Assembly (NCBI RefSeq): GCF_022846435.1
Contig: NZ_AP025627.1
Span: forward strand, 2,142,001-2,206,000
DNA from: Parageobacillus sp. KH3-4
GTDB lineage: Bacteria; Bacillota; Bacilli; Bacillales; Anoxybacillaceae
DNA length: 64,000 nt
Direction of reading: 5' to 3'
Shown here piece by piece: positions 7,970-16,663 of this stretch (positions within the stretch are counted from its first letter, which is position 1; each line of letters starts with the position of its first letter). The translations under genes were made by a program, and so were the position numbers. The notes below the pieces were generated by a model. That model was not told the origin of the DNA and did not search any database. It saw nothing but the letters and a program-made list of their open reading frames with translations.

Positions 7970-9004
7970 CTATTTATTCACCATCTCTCTCAATTCCTTC
8001 ATTAACAACTGTACAATCTCTCCAGCCGGCATATCTTTCGCCAAGCGATATCCTTGCCCGGCCCATAAAGACATCGCCTGCGGATCGTTTGCTTGAGCAG
8101 CTGCTTTGCGAAGCTGCTTTGTCATATGGTGAATGTGCGGATATGCCGCAGGGGCCAGCTTATCATATTCGATCAGGAAGCGGTTCACCAATCCGCGGGC
8201 AGGGCGCCCTGTAAAGGCGCGGGTAACTGCAGTGGCTGAAAATTGCGGATCGACTAATGCGTTTTTATGCAGCGGATTTGCACCGCTTTCCGGGCAGCGC
8301 AAGAACGCCGTACCTAATTGAGCAGCGCACGCCCCCGCTGCAAGCACCGCGGCGATATCGCGCCCGCTCATGATTCCTCCGGCGGCAACCAGCGGAATAT
8401 TGGCCGCTTCACGAATTTGTTGCAATAAAACAAGCAAGCTGTCATTTTCATGGGAAGCGGCGTTATTGCGAAATGACGCTCGATGTCCACCCGCCTCTGA
8501 CCCTTGCACACACAATGCGTTCGCCCCTGCCTGTTTGGCGATCAACGCTTCTTCCGTTGATGTCACAGTCACGATGACAAACGAACCGTTGTCTTTCAAT
8601 TTTGCGATAATATCAGGTGAAGGGCAACCAAATGTAAAGCTTACTACAGGAACTTTTTCTTCATACAAAACAGCGAGCTTTGCTTCCCAATCATCATCAT
8701 CCCATTTTGCCTCCCCAAGCTGCGCGCCGAATCGTTCCGCTTCTTTCTCCAACACTTGTCGATAACGAAGCAGCGCTTTCTCGTCCACGTCTTCTTCGCT
8801 CGGGACAAAAACGTTAACGCCAAACGGCTTATCGGTCATCTCCCGGACTGCGGCAATTTCTTTGCGCATTTCTTCCGCCGTTTTATAACCACCTGCCAAA
8901 AAACCAAGCCCTCCTGCATTCGATACAGCCGCAGCCAGCGCTGGAGTTGAAACACCTCCAGCCATCGGCGCTTGAATAATTGGAACAGAAATGGTATTCA
9001 GCAT
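7970..9004 (-). CDS. Nitronate monooxygenase family flavoprotein
   Basis: A 344-residue FMN-dependent TIM-barrel protein of the nitronate monooxygenase (2-nitropropane dioxygenase) family, which oxidises alkyl nitronates such as propionate-3-nitronate. The N terminus PIIQAPMAGG, the QGSEAGGHRA segment with the catalytic histidine, and the phosphate-binding GGIMSGRDIAAVLAAGA and QLGTAFLRCPESG segments are all present. The ATG at 9004 has AAGGTGAGG in front; a GTG three codons earlier is the alternative. It stands alone between unrelated genes. Close relatives include enoyl-ACP reductase FabK, but the GSEAGGH motif and length favour nitronate monooxygenase. Confidence 0.85.
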   Translation of the reverse strand: MLNTISVPIIQAPMAGGVSTPALAAAVSNAGGLGFLAGGYKTAEEMRKEIAAVREMTDKPFGVNVFVPSEEDVDEKALLRYRQVLEKEAERFGAQLGEAKWDDDDWEAKLAVLYEEKVPVVSFTFGCPSPDIIAKLKDNGSFVIVTVTSTEEALIAKQAGANALCVQGSEAGGHRASFRNNAASHENDSLLVLLQQIREAANIPLVAAGGIMSGRDIAAVLAAGACAAQLGTAFLRCPESGANPLHKNALVDPQFSATAVTRAFTGRPARGLVNRFLIEYDKLAPAAYPHIHHMTKQLRKAAAQANDPQAMSLWAGQGYRLAKDMPAGEIVQLLMKELREMVNK

Positions 9005-9119
9005 TTTCCTCACCTTTCTCCATAAAGTACTTCATATAAAATCTTCCAAAGATACACGCAAAATTCCTGCATAAAAAATCATTTAAACTTCGTTGAACCA
9101 AGTCCTAATTGTTTCTGCC

Positions 9120-9390
9120 AAATCCGACTCCTAGTCCAGCGAACTTAGGTGTCTGGAAAATGAAACATGGGATGTTTCTTTTTACATAAATCCCGGGCTT
9201 CATCGATTAAGTTCCGGAAGCTATGTAAAAAAAGCGGCAGTTTTCCAGTGATCCATGCTTAATCGACTTCATCTGTTTCCACACCACGTATGCTGATAAA
9301 TTGTTTTTGCGGCCAGATTTTTGAAAAAGCAGTGCCAGTTCCGAAAACGAATAATCGTCGCTTATAATATAAACAAGAAGCGAAAACAAA
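9120..9390 (-). pseudogene. Decayed coding remnant, perhaps of a transposase
   Basis: This part of the gap between the monooxygenase and Uma2 genes has no intact gene. On the minus strand one frame reads AWITGKLPLF, then FRNLIDEARDLCKKKHPM and FHFPDT before a stop near 9150, and another frame is open for 60 codons upstream (9389-9207). Switching frames gives a longer protein-like string, as expected for a broken gene's C terminus. I do not recognise the family. An insertion-sequence transposase is a guess from the setting, and no terminal repeats were found. Confidence 0.25.
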
Positions 9391-9407
9391 AGAGGGAGGA
9401 TGTTGTT

Positions 9408-9971
9408 GTGAGCTTACCGAAAAAAAATTTTATCTCTCTCGAAGAATTTTACAAAATGAGAGAAAATACAGAAAGAATATTAGAATATATTGACGGCATT
9501 GTCTTTATGTCACCATCACCTTCTACTAGACATCAACGAATTTCAGGAAGACTTCACGCTAAATTATTCCATTTTTTAGAAGGCAAAGATTGCGAAGTGT
9601 TCCACGCACCTTTTGATGTAGAACTAAAAAACGATAAAATGGAAGGAACGAAAATAGTGGTTCCCGATTTATCAGTGGTATGCGATAAAAGTGGATTGAT
9701 GGAAAATAAATTTGTAGGAGTGCCAACACTTATTATCGAAATATTAAGCCCCTCTAACCAATCCCACGATCTCGTTTTTAAACTGAATTTATATATGCAA
9801 TATGGCGTAAATGAATACTGGATCGTCAATCCAATGTTAAACATCGTGCAAATGTATTCCCTAAACGATGAAGGGCAATATCAACAGCTGGACGCGCTGA
9901 AGGAAAAAGGAATCGCTCAATCTGATGTGCTAAAGGGATTTCAAATCAACTTAGAAGATCTTTTCAAATGA
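9408..9971 (+). CDS. Uma2 family protein (restriction-endonuclease-like fold)
   Basis: A 187-residue DUF820/Uma2 protein. The likely start is the GTG at 9408, eight bases after GGGAGG; the frame opens earlier but with no ribosome binding site. The PD-(D/E)xK nuclease core is visible as VPDLSVVCDK, then LIIEILSPSN, followed by the conserved DLVFKLNLYMQYGVNEYWIV. These proteins are numerous in Bacillaceae and cyanobacteria. A nuclease role is suggested by the fold but the cellular function is not established. It is a single-gene unit on the plus strand with its own terminator, next to a decayed coding remnant. Confidence 0.85.
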   Translation: MSLPKKNFISLEEFYKMRENTERILEYIDGIVFMSPSPSTRHQRISGRLHAKLFHFLEGKDCEVFHAPFDVELKNDKMEGTKIVVPDLSVVCDKSGLMENKFVGVPTLIIEILSPSNQSHDLVFKLNLYMQYGVNEYWIVNPMLNIVQMYSLNDEGQYQQLDALKEKGIAQSDVLKGFQINLEDLFK

Positions 9972-9973
9972 AA

Positions 9974-9998
9974 AACCGACCTTAATATTAGGCCGGTT
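9974..9998 (+). terminator. Terminator after the Uma2 gene
   Basis: AACCGACC and GGCCGGTT pair with one mismatch around a 9-nt loop and are followed by CTTTCTG. It begins three bases after the stop codon. Confidence 0.55.
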
Positions 9999-10061
9999 CT
10001 TTCTGTACTACTTATCCTCTGCATTTCTGTTCACTAACAAGCTCTTATTTTAGATGGAGAG

Positions 10062-10664
10062 CTAATCTAATGCTTCGATCATGCACATCACCGCTTTTTG
10101 CAAGTCTTCTTGCGACCAGCTTGGGAGAGTTGGTTTCTGAATGGCTAATTCGTGCGAAGCAGGAAGATGAACAAATCCAGCTTTTACAGGCATGTTTTCG
10201 CTCTGCACTTTATGCAAAACGGAATACATCACATTATTGCATAAATATGTTCCCGCTGTATTGGAAATTTGCGCAGGGTATCCTTTTTCATTTAAAACAT
10301 TGACAAAACGGCGGACCGGTAATGTCGAAAAATAGGCTGCTGGTCCATCCTCGACAATCCGCTCGTCTTGCGCCTGCATCCCCCGATTATCAGGACCCCC
10401 GTCTTTACAATTAATAGCAATTCGTTCTGGAGTAATTTTTGTACGCCCTGCCGCGAGCCCAAGGGAAATCACTACATCCGGTTGGATCTGTTCCAAGTAT
10501 TCCAAGCATTTTGCCGCAGATTCCGAAAAGTCCACCGGAAGTATACGCCCATAAACTTGATAATCTCCAATGATTTTTTCATCCAGATTTTTTGCAATTT
10601 GTTCCGTAGGATTAATAGGAAATTCTAAAAACGGAACAAAACCCGTTAATAAAAGTTTTTTCAT
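10062..10664 (-). CDS. pcp: Pyroglutamyl-peptidase I
   Basis: A 200-residue cysteine peptidase of family C15 that removes N-terminal pyroglutamate from peptides in the cytoplasm. The catalytic triad is in place: E80 in GLAAGRTKITPER, C142 in GTYLCNNVMY and H166 in GFVHLP. The N terminus KLLLTGFVPF matches the family. It is slightly shorter than the Bacillus enzymes (about 215 residues), mainly at the C terminus. It lies 15 bp downstream of the DUF3899 gene and after the peptide transporter operon, which suits a role in using imported peptides. Confidence 0.92.
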   Translation of the reverse strand: MKKLLLTGFVPFLEFPINPTEQIAKNLDEKIIGDYQVYGRILPVDFSESAAKCLEYLEQIQPDVVISLGLAAGRTKITPERIAINCKDGGPDNRGMQAQDERIVEDGPAAYFSTLPVRRFVNVLNEKGYPAQISNTAGTYLCNNVMYSVLHKVQSENMPVKAGFVHLPASHELAIQKPTLPSWSQEDLQKAVMCMIEALD

Positions 10665-10679
10665 TTGTTTCTTTTCCCC

Positions 10680-11051
10680 CTAAAATTCTTTTATATAGTA
10701 GATTAAAGATATAAATATAGAACCTGTGCCAATGCCTAGCAAAATTTTCTTGACATTATTGAGCGTTCTGCTTCTCCACTCTTTCCACCAAACGTCATTA
10801 GCCAGCCTTTCTTCTTCACGAATTAGTATCTTTGGTTTAGGCACAATAAACTGATACATTTGCCGAAATCCTTTGAAGAAAAAACGAAAAAACCCTGTTT
10901 GGTAAATAAAAATGCATGCCCCAACCACCAATATAGTGAGGCCATATAAAAAGCATTGATTAATAAAAGTAAGCGTATTGACCCCATATATCATCTTCGT
11001 CAGCAGCAAAACAGCAGCAGTGCAAAAAAATGTGCTGAAATACAGCATCAT
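10680..11051 (-). CDS. DUF3899 membrane protein
   Basis: A 123-residue protein with three hydrophobic segments (roughly residues 2-18, 30-52 and 102-119) and a polar central stretch, PKPKILIREEERLANDVW. The QTGFFRFFFKGFRQMY segment is typical of DUF3899 proteins of Bacillaceae, whose function is unknown. The first of two adjacent ATG codons is well spaced from GGGGAG. It is cotranscribed with pcp, judging from the 15-bp gap, and separated from the peptide transporter by a strong terminator. Confidence 0.7.
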   Translation of the reverse strand: MMLYFSTFFCTAAVLLLTKMIYGVNTLTFINQCFLYGLTILVVGACIFIYQTGFFRFFFKGFRQMYQFIVPKPKILIREEERLANDVWWKEWRSRTLNNVKKILLGIGTGSIFISLIYYIKEF

Positions 11052-11079
11052 ATCGCTATCTCCCCTTTATGAGGTAAAA

Positions 11080-11114
11080 GGGAAGAATTATTTTTTAAGA
11101 AAATAATTCTTCCC
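11080..11114 (-). terminator. Strong terminator after dppE
   Basis: GGGAAGAATTATTTT and its complement form a 15-bp stem with a 5-nt loop, flanked by T-runs in both directions. It begins 12 bp after the dppE stop. Confidence 0.8.
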
Positions 11115-11125
11115 TTTTTTATCAA

Positions 11126-12745
11126 TTATTCAGCTATTTTTTTCGCCCAGCGTACATCTGGATAACGGTTGACAGGATACACAATGCCTTTGAATTTCGG
11201 CGACGTTAAGTAGTTTTGCGAGTAGAAATAAACAGGGATAAATGGCATATCTGTCATTAATACTTTTTCCGCTTCATGGAGAAGTTCATAACGTTTTTTA
11301 TCATCTTGCTCGACTTTCGCTTTAGCCATTAAATCATCGAATTGTTTGTTTACCCAGTTGGTGCGGTTGTTCGGGCTATCGCCTAAGTAATAGTCTAAAA
11401 TAACGGTTGGATCGACAAAAATTCCTATCCAGCCCATACGTGCCATTTGGAAATTCGATTGCTCTGTTGTCTCCAAATACGTTTTCCATTCTTGGTTAGC
11501 CAGTTTAATTTTCACGCCAAGATTTCTTTTCAACATTTCTTGAACTGCTTCGGCAATTTTTTTATGGTTTTCGGCCGTATTATAAATTAAAGTAACTTCT
11601 GGCAGCGTGCTCCAACCTTCTTCTTTCATTCCTTCTTGTAATAATTTTTTCGCTTCTTTTACATTTTCTTCAAAGTACGCGCCGCCTACTTCGCGGAAAT
11701 CACCATCCGGAGTGTCCGCCCCATATGGAACAAACGCATATGCTGGTTTTTCTCCTGATTTAGTGATGTTTTCTACAATTGCTTTGCGATCGATGGCCAT
11801 GGCAAACGCACGGCGAATTTTTGCGTTATTGAACGGCTCTTTAGCTACGTTAAACATAAACATATAAGTTCCAAAATACGGAACGACTTTGTATTCTTTA
11901 TTATTTTTTTCTTGAGCAACCGCATCTGTAGGCAAAGTTGCAATTAAATCGAGCTCTCCTGTTTTGTACATTTGATAATATGTTGTCGCGTCATTAACCA
12001 TCTTCCACGTTACTTTTTCCATGTTGATCGTGTCTTTGTTCCAGTAGTGCTGATTCTTTTCAATCACCACTTCGCTGTTATGTTTCCATTCGGTCAGTTG
12101 GTAAGCTCCATTACTTACATAGCCTTTTGCTTCGGCAGCCCATTTTGGGTTCGATTCGACGAGCGATTTTTTCACCGGATAAAACGTCCACATTGTTAAT
12201 AGCTTGTCAAAATAACTTAATGGTGCCTTTAGTTCAACTTGCAGCGTTTTATCATCTAAGGCTTTAATTCCTACCTGATCGGCGCTTCCTTTTCCTTTGT
12301 TATATTCTTCGGCACCTTTAATATAGTACATGTAGAATGCGAACGGGCTCCCTGTCTTCGGATCGAGCACTCGTTTCCAAGCATATTCAAAATCTTGGGC
12401 GGTCACCGGATCGCCGTCAGACCATTTTGCATCATCGCGAATCGTAAACGTATAAGTTTTTCCATCTTCAGATACTTTTACATCACTTGCAGCTCCTAAT
12501 ACAGGTTCCCCTTTTTGATTTTTCGTATACAGTCCTTCAAATAAGTGATCGATAATCCATCCTGATGTTGTATCTGATGCAAGGGCAGGGTCTAAACTTG
12601 GAGGTTCGCTCATCGCATTTAACGTAATTTCTTGCTTAATATTTTTGGCTGCTCCATCTCCCGAAGTTCCCTTGCTTCCGCATCCAGTTAACACGGCAGA
12701 AACCAATAATAGTAATGCGAATATACTTGCAAAAGCTTTTTTCAT
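11126..12745 (-). CDS. dppE: Dipeptide/oligopeptide-binding lipoprotein
   Basis: A 539-residue family 5 solute-binding protein. The signal peptide ends in the lipobox VLTGC with C22 as the lipid anchor. The mature N terminus has the family signature LNAMSEPPSLDPALASDTTSGWIIDHLFEGLYT, split here by position 45-80, and the DGKTYTFTIRDDAKWSDGDPV segment. It captures peptides outside the cell for the DppBCDF importer. It is the last gene of the transporter operon, 26 bp after dppF, as in the B. subtilis dpp order where dppE is also last. The name is by gene order; an OppA- or AppA-like specificity cannot be excluded. Confidence 0.88.
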   Translation of the reverse strand: MKKAFASIFALLLLVSAVLTGCGSKGTSGDGAAKNIKQEITLNAMSEPPSLDPALASDTTSGWIIDHLFEGLYTKNQKGEPVLGAASDVKVSEDGKTYTFTIRDDAKWSDGDPVTAQDFEYAWKRVLDPKTGSPFAFYMYYIKGAEEYNKGKGSADQVGIKALDDKTLQVELKAPLSYFDKLLTMWTFYPVKKSLVESNPKWAAEAKGYVSNGAYQLTEWKHNSEVVIEKNQHYWNKDTINMEKVTWKMVNDATTYYQMYKTGELDLIATLPTDAVAQEKNNKEYKVVPYFGTYMFMFNVAKEPFNNAKIRRAFAMAIDRKAIVENITKSGEKPAYAFVPYGADTPDGDFREVGGAYFEENVKEAKKLLQEGMKEEGWSTLPEVTLIYNTAENHKKIAEAVQEMLKRNLGVKIKLANQEWKTYLETTEQSNFQMARMGWIGIFVDPTVILDYYLGDSPNNRTNWVNKQFDDLMAKAKVEQDDKKRYELLHEAEKVLMTDMPFIPVYFYSQNYLTSPKFKGIVYPVNRYPDVRWAKKIAE

Positions 12746-12771
12746 GTTTTTTATCCCCCTTTAGAAATTGT

Positions 12772-13731
12772 TTATTGATTATACAAATGGCAAGCTGTCC
12801 AATGGTTTTTCTTTACTTCTCTCCAAGCTGGCTCCACTTTGGAACAAATGTCCATTGCATATGGGCATCTCGTTCGAAATCTACAGCCGCTTGGAGGATG
12901 AACAGGACTGGGTGGATCTCCTGAAAGAACGATTCTTTCCCTTTTTCTAGCTAGTCTTGGATTTGGGATCGGAATCGCTGACAAAAGCGCTTGCGTATAA
13001 GGATGCAACGGTTCTTCAAATAAATCGGAACTTTCTGCAATTTCCATCATTTTTCCAAGATACATCACCCCTATCCGATCGCTAATATGTTTTACCATTC
13101 CAAGATCATGCGCAATAAACAAATAGGTTAAATTTTCTTCTTGTTTTAAATCATCGAGCAAGTTAACTACTTGTGCTTGAATGGAAACGTCTAAAGCGGA
13201 GATCGGCTCATCGGCGACAATAAATTTCGGTTTTACCGCCAATGCACGCGCAATGCCAATCCGTTGTCTTTGACCTCCACTAAATTCGTGAGGAAACCGC
13301 TCTGCATGTTCAGGCCGCAATCCTACCCTTTCGAGAAGGTGATACACTAATTCTTGTCTTTCTTTTCCTTTCGCTAAATGGTGGGCATCAATCCCTTCCG
13401 CAATAATGTCGCCCACCCTCATTCGCGGATTTAATGATGCGTGCGGATCTTGGAAAATCATTTGCATTTCTCGATTCAATTTTCTTTGCGCCTGTCTATC
13501 TAAACGCCCTAATTCATGGCCGTCAAAGCGGATCTGGCCCGAAGTAGCAGGATAAAGACCGACAATCGTTTTTCCTAACGTCGATTTTCCGCTTCCGCTT
13601 TCGCCGACTAACCCAAACGTTTCTCCTTTGCGAATAGAGAAGGAAATCCCGTCTACCGATTTTACCGTTTGGTTAGGACCGATCTTAAAATGCTTTTTTA
13701 CATTTTCTACTTGAAGAATCTCCTCAGACAT
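12772..13731 (-). CDS. dppF: Peptide ABC transporter ATPase, DppF/OppF type
   Basis: A 319-residue ATPase. Walker A is GESGSGKST, the signature motif is FSGGQRQRIG, Walker B is KFIVADEPISALD, and the switch histidine follows in LFIAHDL. The C-terminal oligopeptide/dipeptide extension has the cysteine cluster CRFRTRCPYAMDIC that binds an iron-sulfur cluster in characterised relatives. The ribosome binding site GGGAGGGAG overlaps the end of dppD, so the two are coupled. B. subtilis dpp has a single ATPase, so this second one makes the locus closer to the two-ATPase opp arrangement. Confidence 0.92.
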   Translation of the reverse strand: MSEEILQVENVKKHFKIGPNQTVKSVDGISFSIRKGETFGLVGESGSGKSTLGKTIVGLYPATSGQIRFDGHELGRLDRQAQRKLNREMQMIFQDPHASLNPRMRVGDIIAEGIDAHHLAKGKERQELVYHLLERVGLRPEHAERFPHEFSGGQRQRIGIARALAVKPKFIVADEPISALDVSIQAQVVNLLDDLKQEENLTYLFIAHDLGMVKHISDRIGVMYLGKMMEIAESSDLFEEPLHPYTQALLSAIPIPNPRLARKRERIVLSGDPPSPVHPPSGCRFRTRCPYAMDICSKVEPAWREVKKNHWTACHLYNQ

Positions 13732-13734
13732 CTA

Positions 13735-14742
13735 TTACTCCCTCCCTGCTGCAATGAACGCTTCCACTTTGGGAGCTCTAGGGTCATTCAGCCAGCATCT
13801 TGCTGTATGTCCATTCGAAATATCGAATTCTTGCGGGCTTTTTTCTGCACAAATTTCCATCGCATATGGACAACGCGGTGCAAATGGGCATCCTTTTGGC
13901 GGTGAAAAAAGATCCGGGGGAGAGCCCTCTATCGGCACTAGACGTTTCTTCACTTTGTCATGCAAATTTGGAATAGAACGCAATAGCCCCCATGTATACG
14001 GATGTTTAGGATTTTCGAATATATCAAAAACGGTGCCCGCCTCCACCACGGTTCCGCCATACATGACGATGACCCGCTGCGCCATTTCAGCCACTACACC
14101 TAAGTCATGCGTAATTAAGATAATCGACATCCCCATCTTTCTTTGCAAATCTTTCATCAAATCGAGAATTTGCGCTTGAATCGTAACATCTAGCGCCGTT
14201 GTCGGTTCATCCGCGATAAGCAGTTTCGGATTACATGCTAAAGCAATGGCAATCACCACTCTTTGTCTCATTCCCCCGCTGAATTCATGGGGATATTGAT
14301 GATACCTTTGTTCCGCGTTCGGAATCCCTACTAGACGCAACAATTCTATCGCTTTTTGCTTTGCTTCGGCTTTCGACAGTTTTTGATGTTTCCGTATCCC
14401 TTCTGCGATCTGTTTTCCGATTTTCATTGTTGGATTTAATGATGTCATCGGGTCTTGGAAAACCATTCCTATTTCTGAACCTCTTAATTTTCGCATTTCT
14501 TTTTTCGATAAATGAATAATATCTTTTCCATTAAAGCGGACGTTTCCATCCTTAATGTTTTTCGTTGGAATTAATCCCATAATCGTTTGAACGGTTACCG
14601 TCTTGCCGCTTCCGCTTTCCCCAACAATAGCGACAACTTCCCCTTGATCGACGTAAAACGAAACATCGCGAACTGCCTGAACTTCGCCGCCATACGTCGG
14701 GAATGTCACTTTAAGATGCTCTACTTCTAATAAATGGTTCAT
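13735..14742 (-). CDS. dppD: Peptide ABC transporter ATPase, DppD type
   Basis: A 335-residue ATPase. Walker A is GESGSGKTV, the signature is FSGGMRQRVV, Walker B is KLLIADEPTTALD, and the switch region is ILITHDLG. The C-terminal domain carries the CPFAPRCPYAMEIC cysteine cluster typical of this subfamily. ATG at 14742 is chosen because AGGAGGTG lies upstream; the frame opens four codons earlier inside that site. It forms the heterodimer with DppF that powers peptide uptake through DppBC. Confidence 0.92.
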   Translation of the reverse strand: MNHLLEVEHLKVTFPTYGGEVQAVRDVSFYVDQGEVVAIVGESGSGKTVTVQTIMGLIPTKNIKDGNVRFNGKDIIHLSKKEMRKLRGSEIGMVFQDPMTSLNPTMKIGKQIAEGIRKHQKLSKAEAKQKAIELLRLVGIPNAEQRYHQYPHEFSGGMRQRVVIAIALACNPKLLIADEPTTALDVTIQAQILDLMKDLQRKMGMSIILITHDLGVVAEMAQRVIVMYGGTVVEAGTVFDIFENPKHPYTWGLLRSIPNLHDKVKKRLVPIEGSPPDLFSPPKGCPFAPRCPYAMEICAEKSPQEFDISNGHTARCWLNDPRAPKVEAFIAAGRE

Positions 14743-14757
14743 GGAGACAATCACCTC

Positions 14758-15702
14758 CTATTTTCCTGTTCTTAGATCTAGCGCATCTTGTAAGCCGTCC
14801 CCAAATACGTTAAAGGCAAACATGGTCAAAGCAATCATAAACCCAGGGAAAAATAGTCTCCACCATTGACCGTTTAAAATAACACCTAAAGCATCATTTG
14901 CCATCGTTCCCCAGCTTGCAAACGGAGCTTGTACTCCTAATCCTAAAAAGCTTAAAAACGATTCAGCAAAGATCGCTTGTGGAATCGTAAAGGTTAAATT
15001 GACAATGATAATTCCTAATGTATTAGGCAACAAATGGCGGAAAATGATTTTCGCGTGTGATGTTCCTAATTTTTGTGCCGCCATCACATACTCTTGCTGC
15101 TTTAGCTGGAGAATTTGGCCTCTAATAATTCGGGCCATCCCTACCCATCCCGTAATCGAAAGCGCAATAATGATCGTCCATAATCCCGGTTCCATAATGA
15201 CCATAAGCAAAATCACGATTAATAGATACGGAATGCCGTACAGTATTTCCACAATCCTCATTAAGATATTGTCAATACGATCCCCAAGTTTTCCTCTTCC
15301 TGCCATATACCCTGATACTCCGCCCACAAGAACTCCTATCACTAAATCGATGAACGCAGCGACGAGCCCGACGGTCAGCGATATGCGCGCTCCATACCAA
15401 GTACGTGACCACATATCCCTTCCTAAATCATCCGTTCCGAACCAATGCTTGCTAGAAGGAGGTTGGCTGCCATTCGCCAAATTCTGCTCGGAATAGCTGT
15501 ATGGAACTAGATGGGGACCTACAATCGCCATAATGACAATAGCTAATAAAAGAACCGCTCCCAGCATCGCCATTTTATTTTTAACAATATTGATGAGGAC
15601 CTGTTTCCCAAAGCTAAGACTCGGCCTTTGAATGACGTCAGATTCGAGCCTGCTGCGATCAATGGGGCGAAATAAAGCATCTTCTTCTTTTTGTAAAATC
15701 AT
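14758..15702 (-). CDS. dppC: Peptide ABC transporter permease, DppC type
   Basis: A 314-residue inner-membrane permease with an N-terminal cytoplasmic segment, about six membrane spans, and the family signature GTDDLGRDMWSRTWYGARISL. The ATPase-docking loop is visible as YVMAAQKLGTSHAKIIFRHLLPN. The start ATG follows AGGGGGA. The gap to dppB is only two bases, so translation is coupled. Confidence 0.92.
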   Translation of the reverse strand: MILQKEEDALFRPIDRSRLESDVIQRPSLSFGKQVLINIVKNKMAMLGAVLLLAIVIMAIVGPHLVPYSYSEQNLANGSQPPSSKHWFGTDDLGRDMWSRTWYGARISLTVGLVAAFIDLVIGVLVGGVSGYMAGRGKLGDRIDNILMRIVEILYGIPYLLIVILLMVIMEPGLWTIIIALSITGWVGMARIIRGQILQLKQQEYVMAAQKLGTSHAKIIFRHLLPNTLGIIIVNLTFTIPQAIFAESFLSFLGLGVQAPFASWGTMANDALGVILNGQWWRLFFPGFMIALTMFAFNVFGDGLQDALDLRTGK

Positions 15703-15704
15703 GC

Positions 15705-16631
15705 TTAATCCCCCTTACTCGTTAACTTGATTCTTGGATCAATCAAACGGTAAGAAATATCGACGAGAAACAACGTAATGACTAGAATCGTGCTAAAAAA
15801 CACGGTCGTTCCTAAAATAACAGGATAGTCACGGTTAAAAATGCTGTCGACAAAATATTTTCCAAGCCCTGGTATGGCAAAAATTTTCTCGATCACAAAG
15901 GTGCCTGTAATTAAAACAGCAAATAATGGACCAATAAATGTAATTACTGGTAAAATCGCATTTCGGATACCATGCTTAATAACAATGGCTACAGGAGACA
16001 GTCCTTTTGCTTCCGCTGTTTTAATATAATTTTGCCGCATTACTTCCAACATGCTAGAGCGCATAAAACGGGCAATGACTGCCATTGGGGTAGTGGCTAA
16101 AGCGATGGATGGCAAAATCGAATGAGCCCATGTTCCCCAAGATGCTACAGGTAATAACTTCCATTCAACTGCGAAATATTTGATTAGCAAAGGCGCCAAA
16201 ATAAAACTAGGAACGGAAATACCGATAATCGCCAAAAACATGGCCACATGATCAAGCAATCTATTATGGTTTAACGCAGCAATAATGCCTAGCAGTATTC
16301 CAAACAGAAGCGCAATCACCAACGATTGCAATCCGAGAACGGCAGAAACAGGGAATCCATCAGCAATCAATGTATTGACATCTCTTGTTTCCGACTGAAT
16401 CGATGGCCCTAAATCAAACGTTAATAAATTTTTCATATATAGCACATACTGAACAGGCAACGGTTTATCCAAGTTATATTTCGCTCTAATATTTTGCAAT
16501 ACTTCCTCTGGTAATACGTTGGCGTCTGAGGCAAACGGATCGCCAGGAATAGATTTCATAATAATAAATGTCAACGTAGCGATGAGCCAAATCGTAACAA
16601 TCATTGTAAACAGGCGCTTGACAATGTACAT
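15705..16631 (-). CDS. dppB: Peptide ABC transporter permease, DppB type
   Basis: A 308-residue permease starting MYIVKRLFTMIVTIWLI. The frame is open for 33 codons further upstream, but AGGAGG stands eight bases before this ATG, and the extension would overlap dppA. The periplasmic segment IPGDPFASDA and the docking loop YIKTAEAKGLSPVAIVIKHGIRN are characteristic. It forms the channel with DppC. Confidence 0.92.
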   Translation of the reverse strand: MYIVKRLFTMIVTIWLIATLTFIIMKSIPGDPFASDANVLPEEVLQNIRAKYNLDKPLPVQYVLYMKNLLTFDLGPSIQSETRDVNTLIADGFPVSAVLGLQSLVIALLFGILLGIIAALNHNRLLDHVAMFLAIIGISVPSFILAPLLIKYFAVEWKLLPVASWGTWAHSILPSIALATTPMAVIARFMRSSMLEVMRQNYIKTAEAKGLSPVAIVIKHGIRNAILPVITFIGPLFAVLITGTFVIEKIFAIPGLGKYFVDSIFNRDYPVILGTTVFFSTILVITLFLVDISYRLIDPRIKLTSKGD

Positions 16632-16663
16632 GCCCACCCCTCCTTCTGTGACTGTTTCACGGA

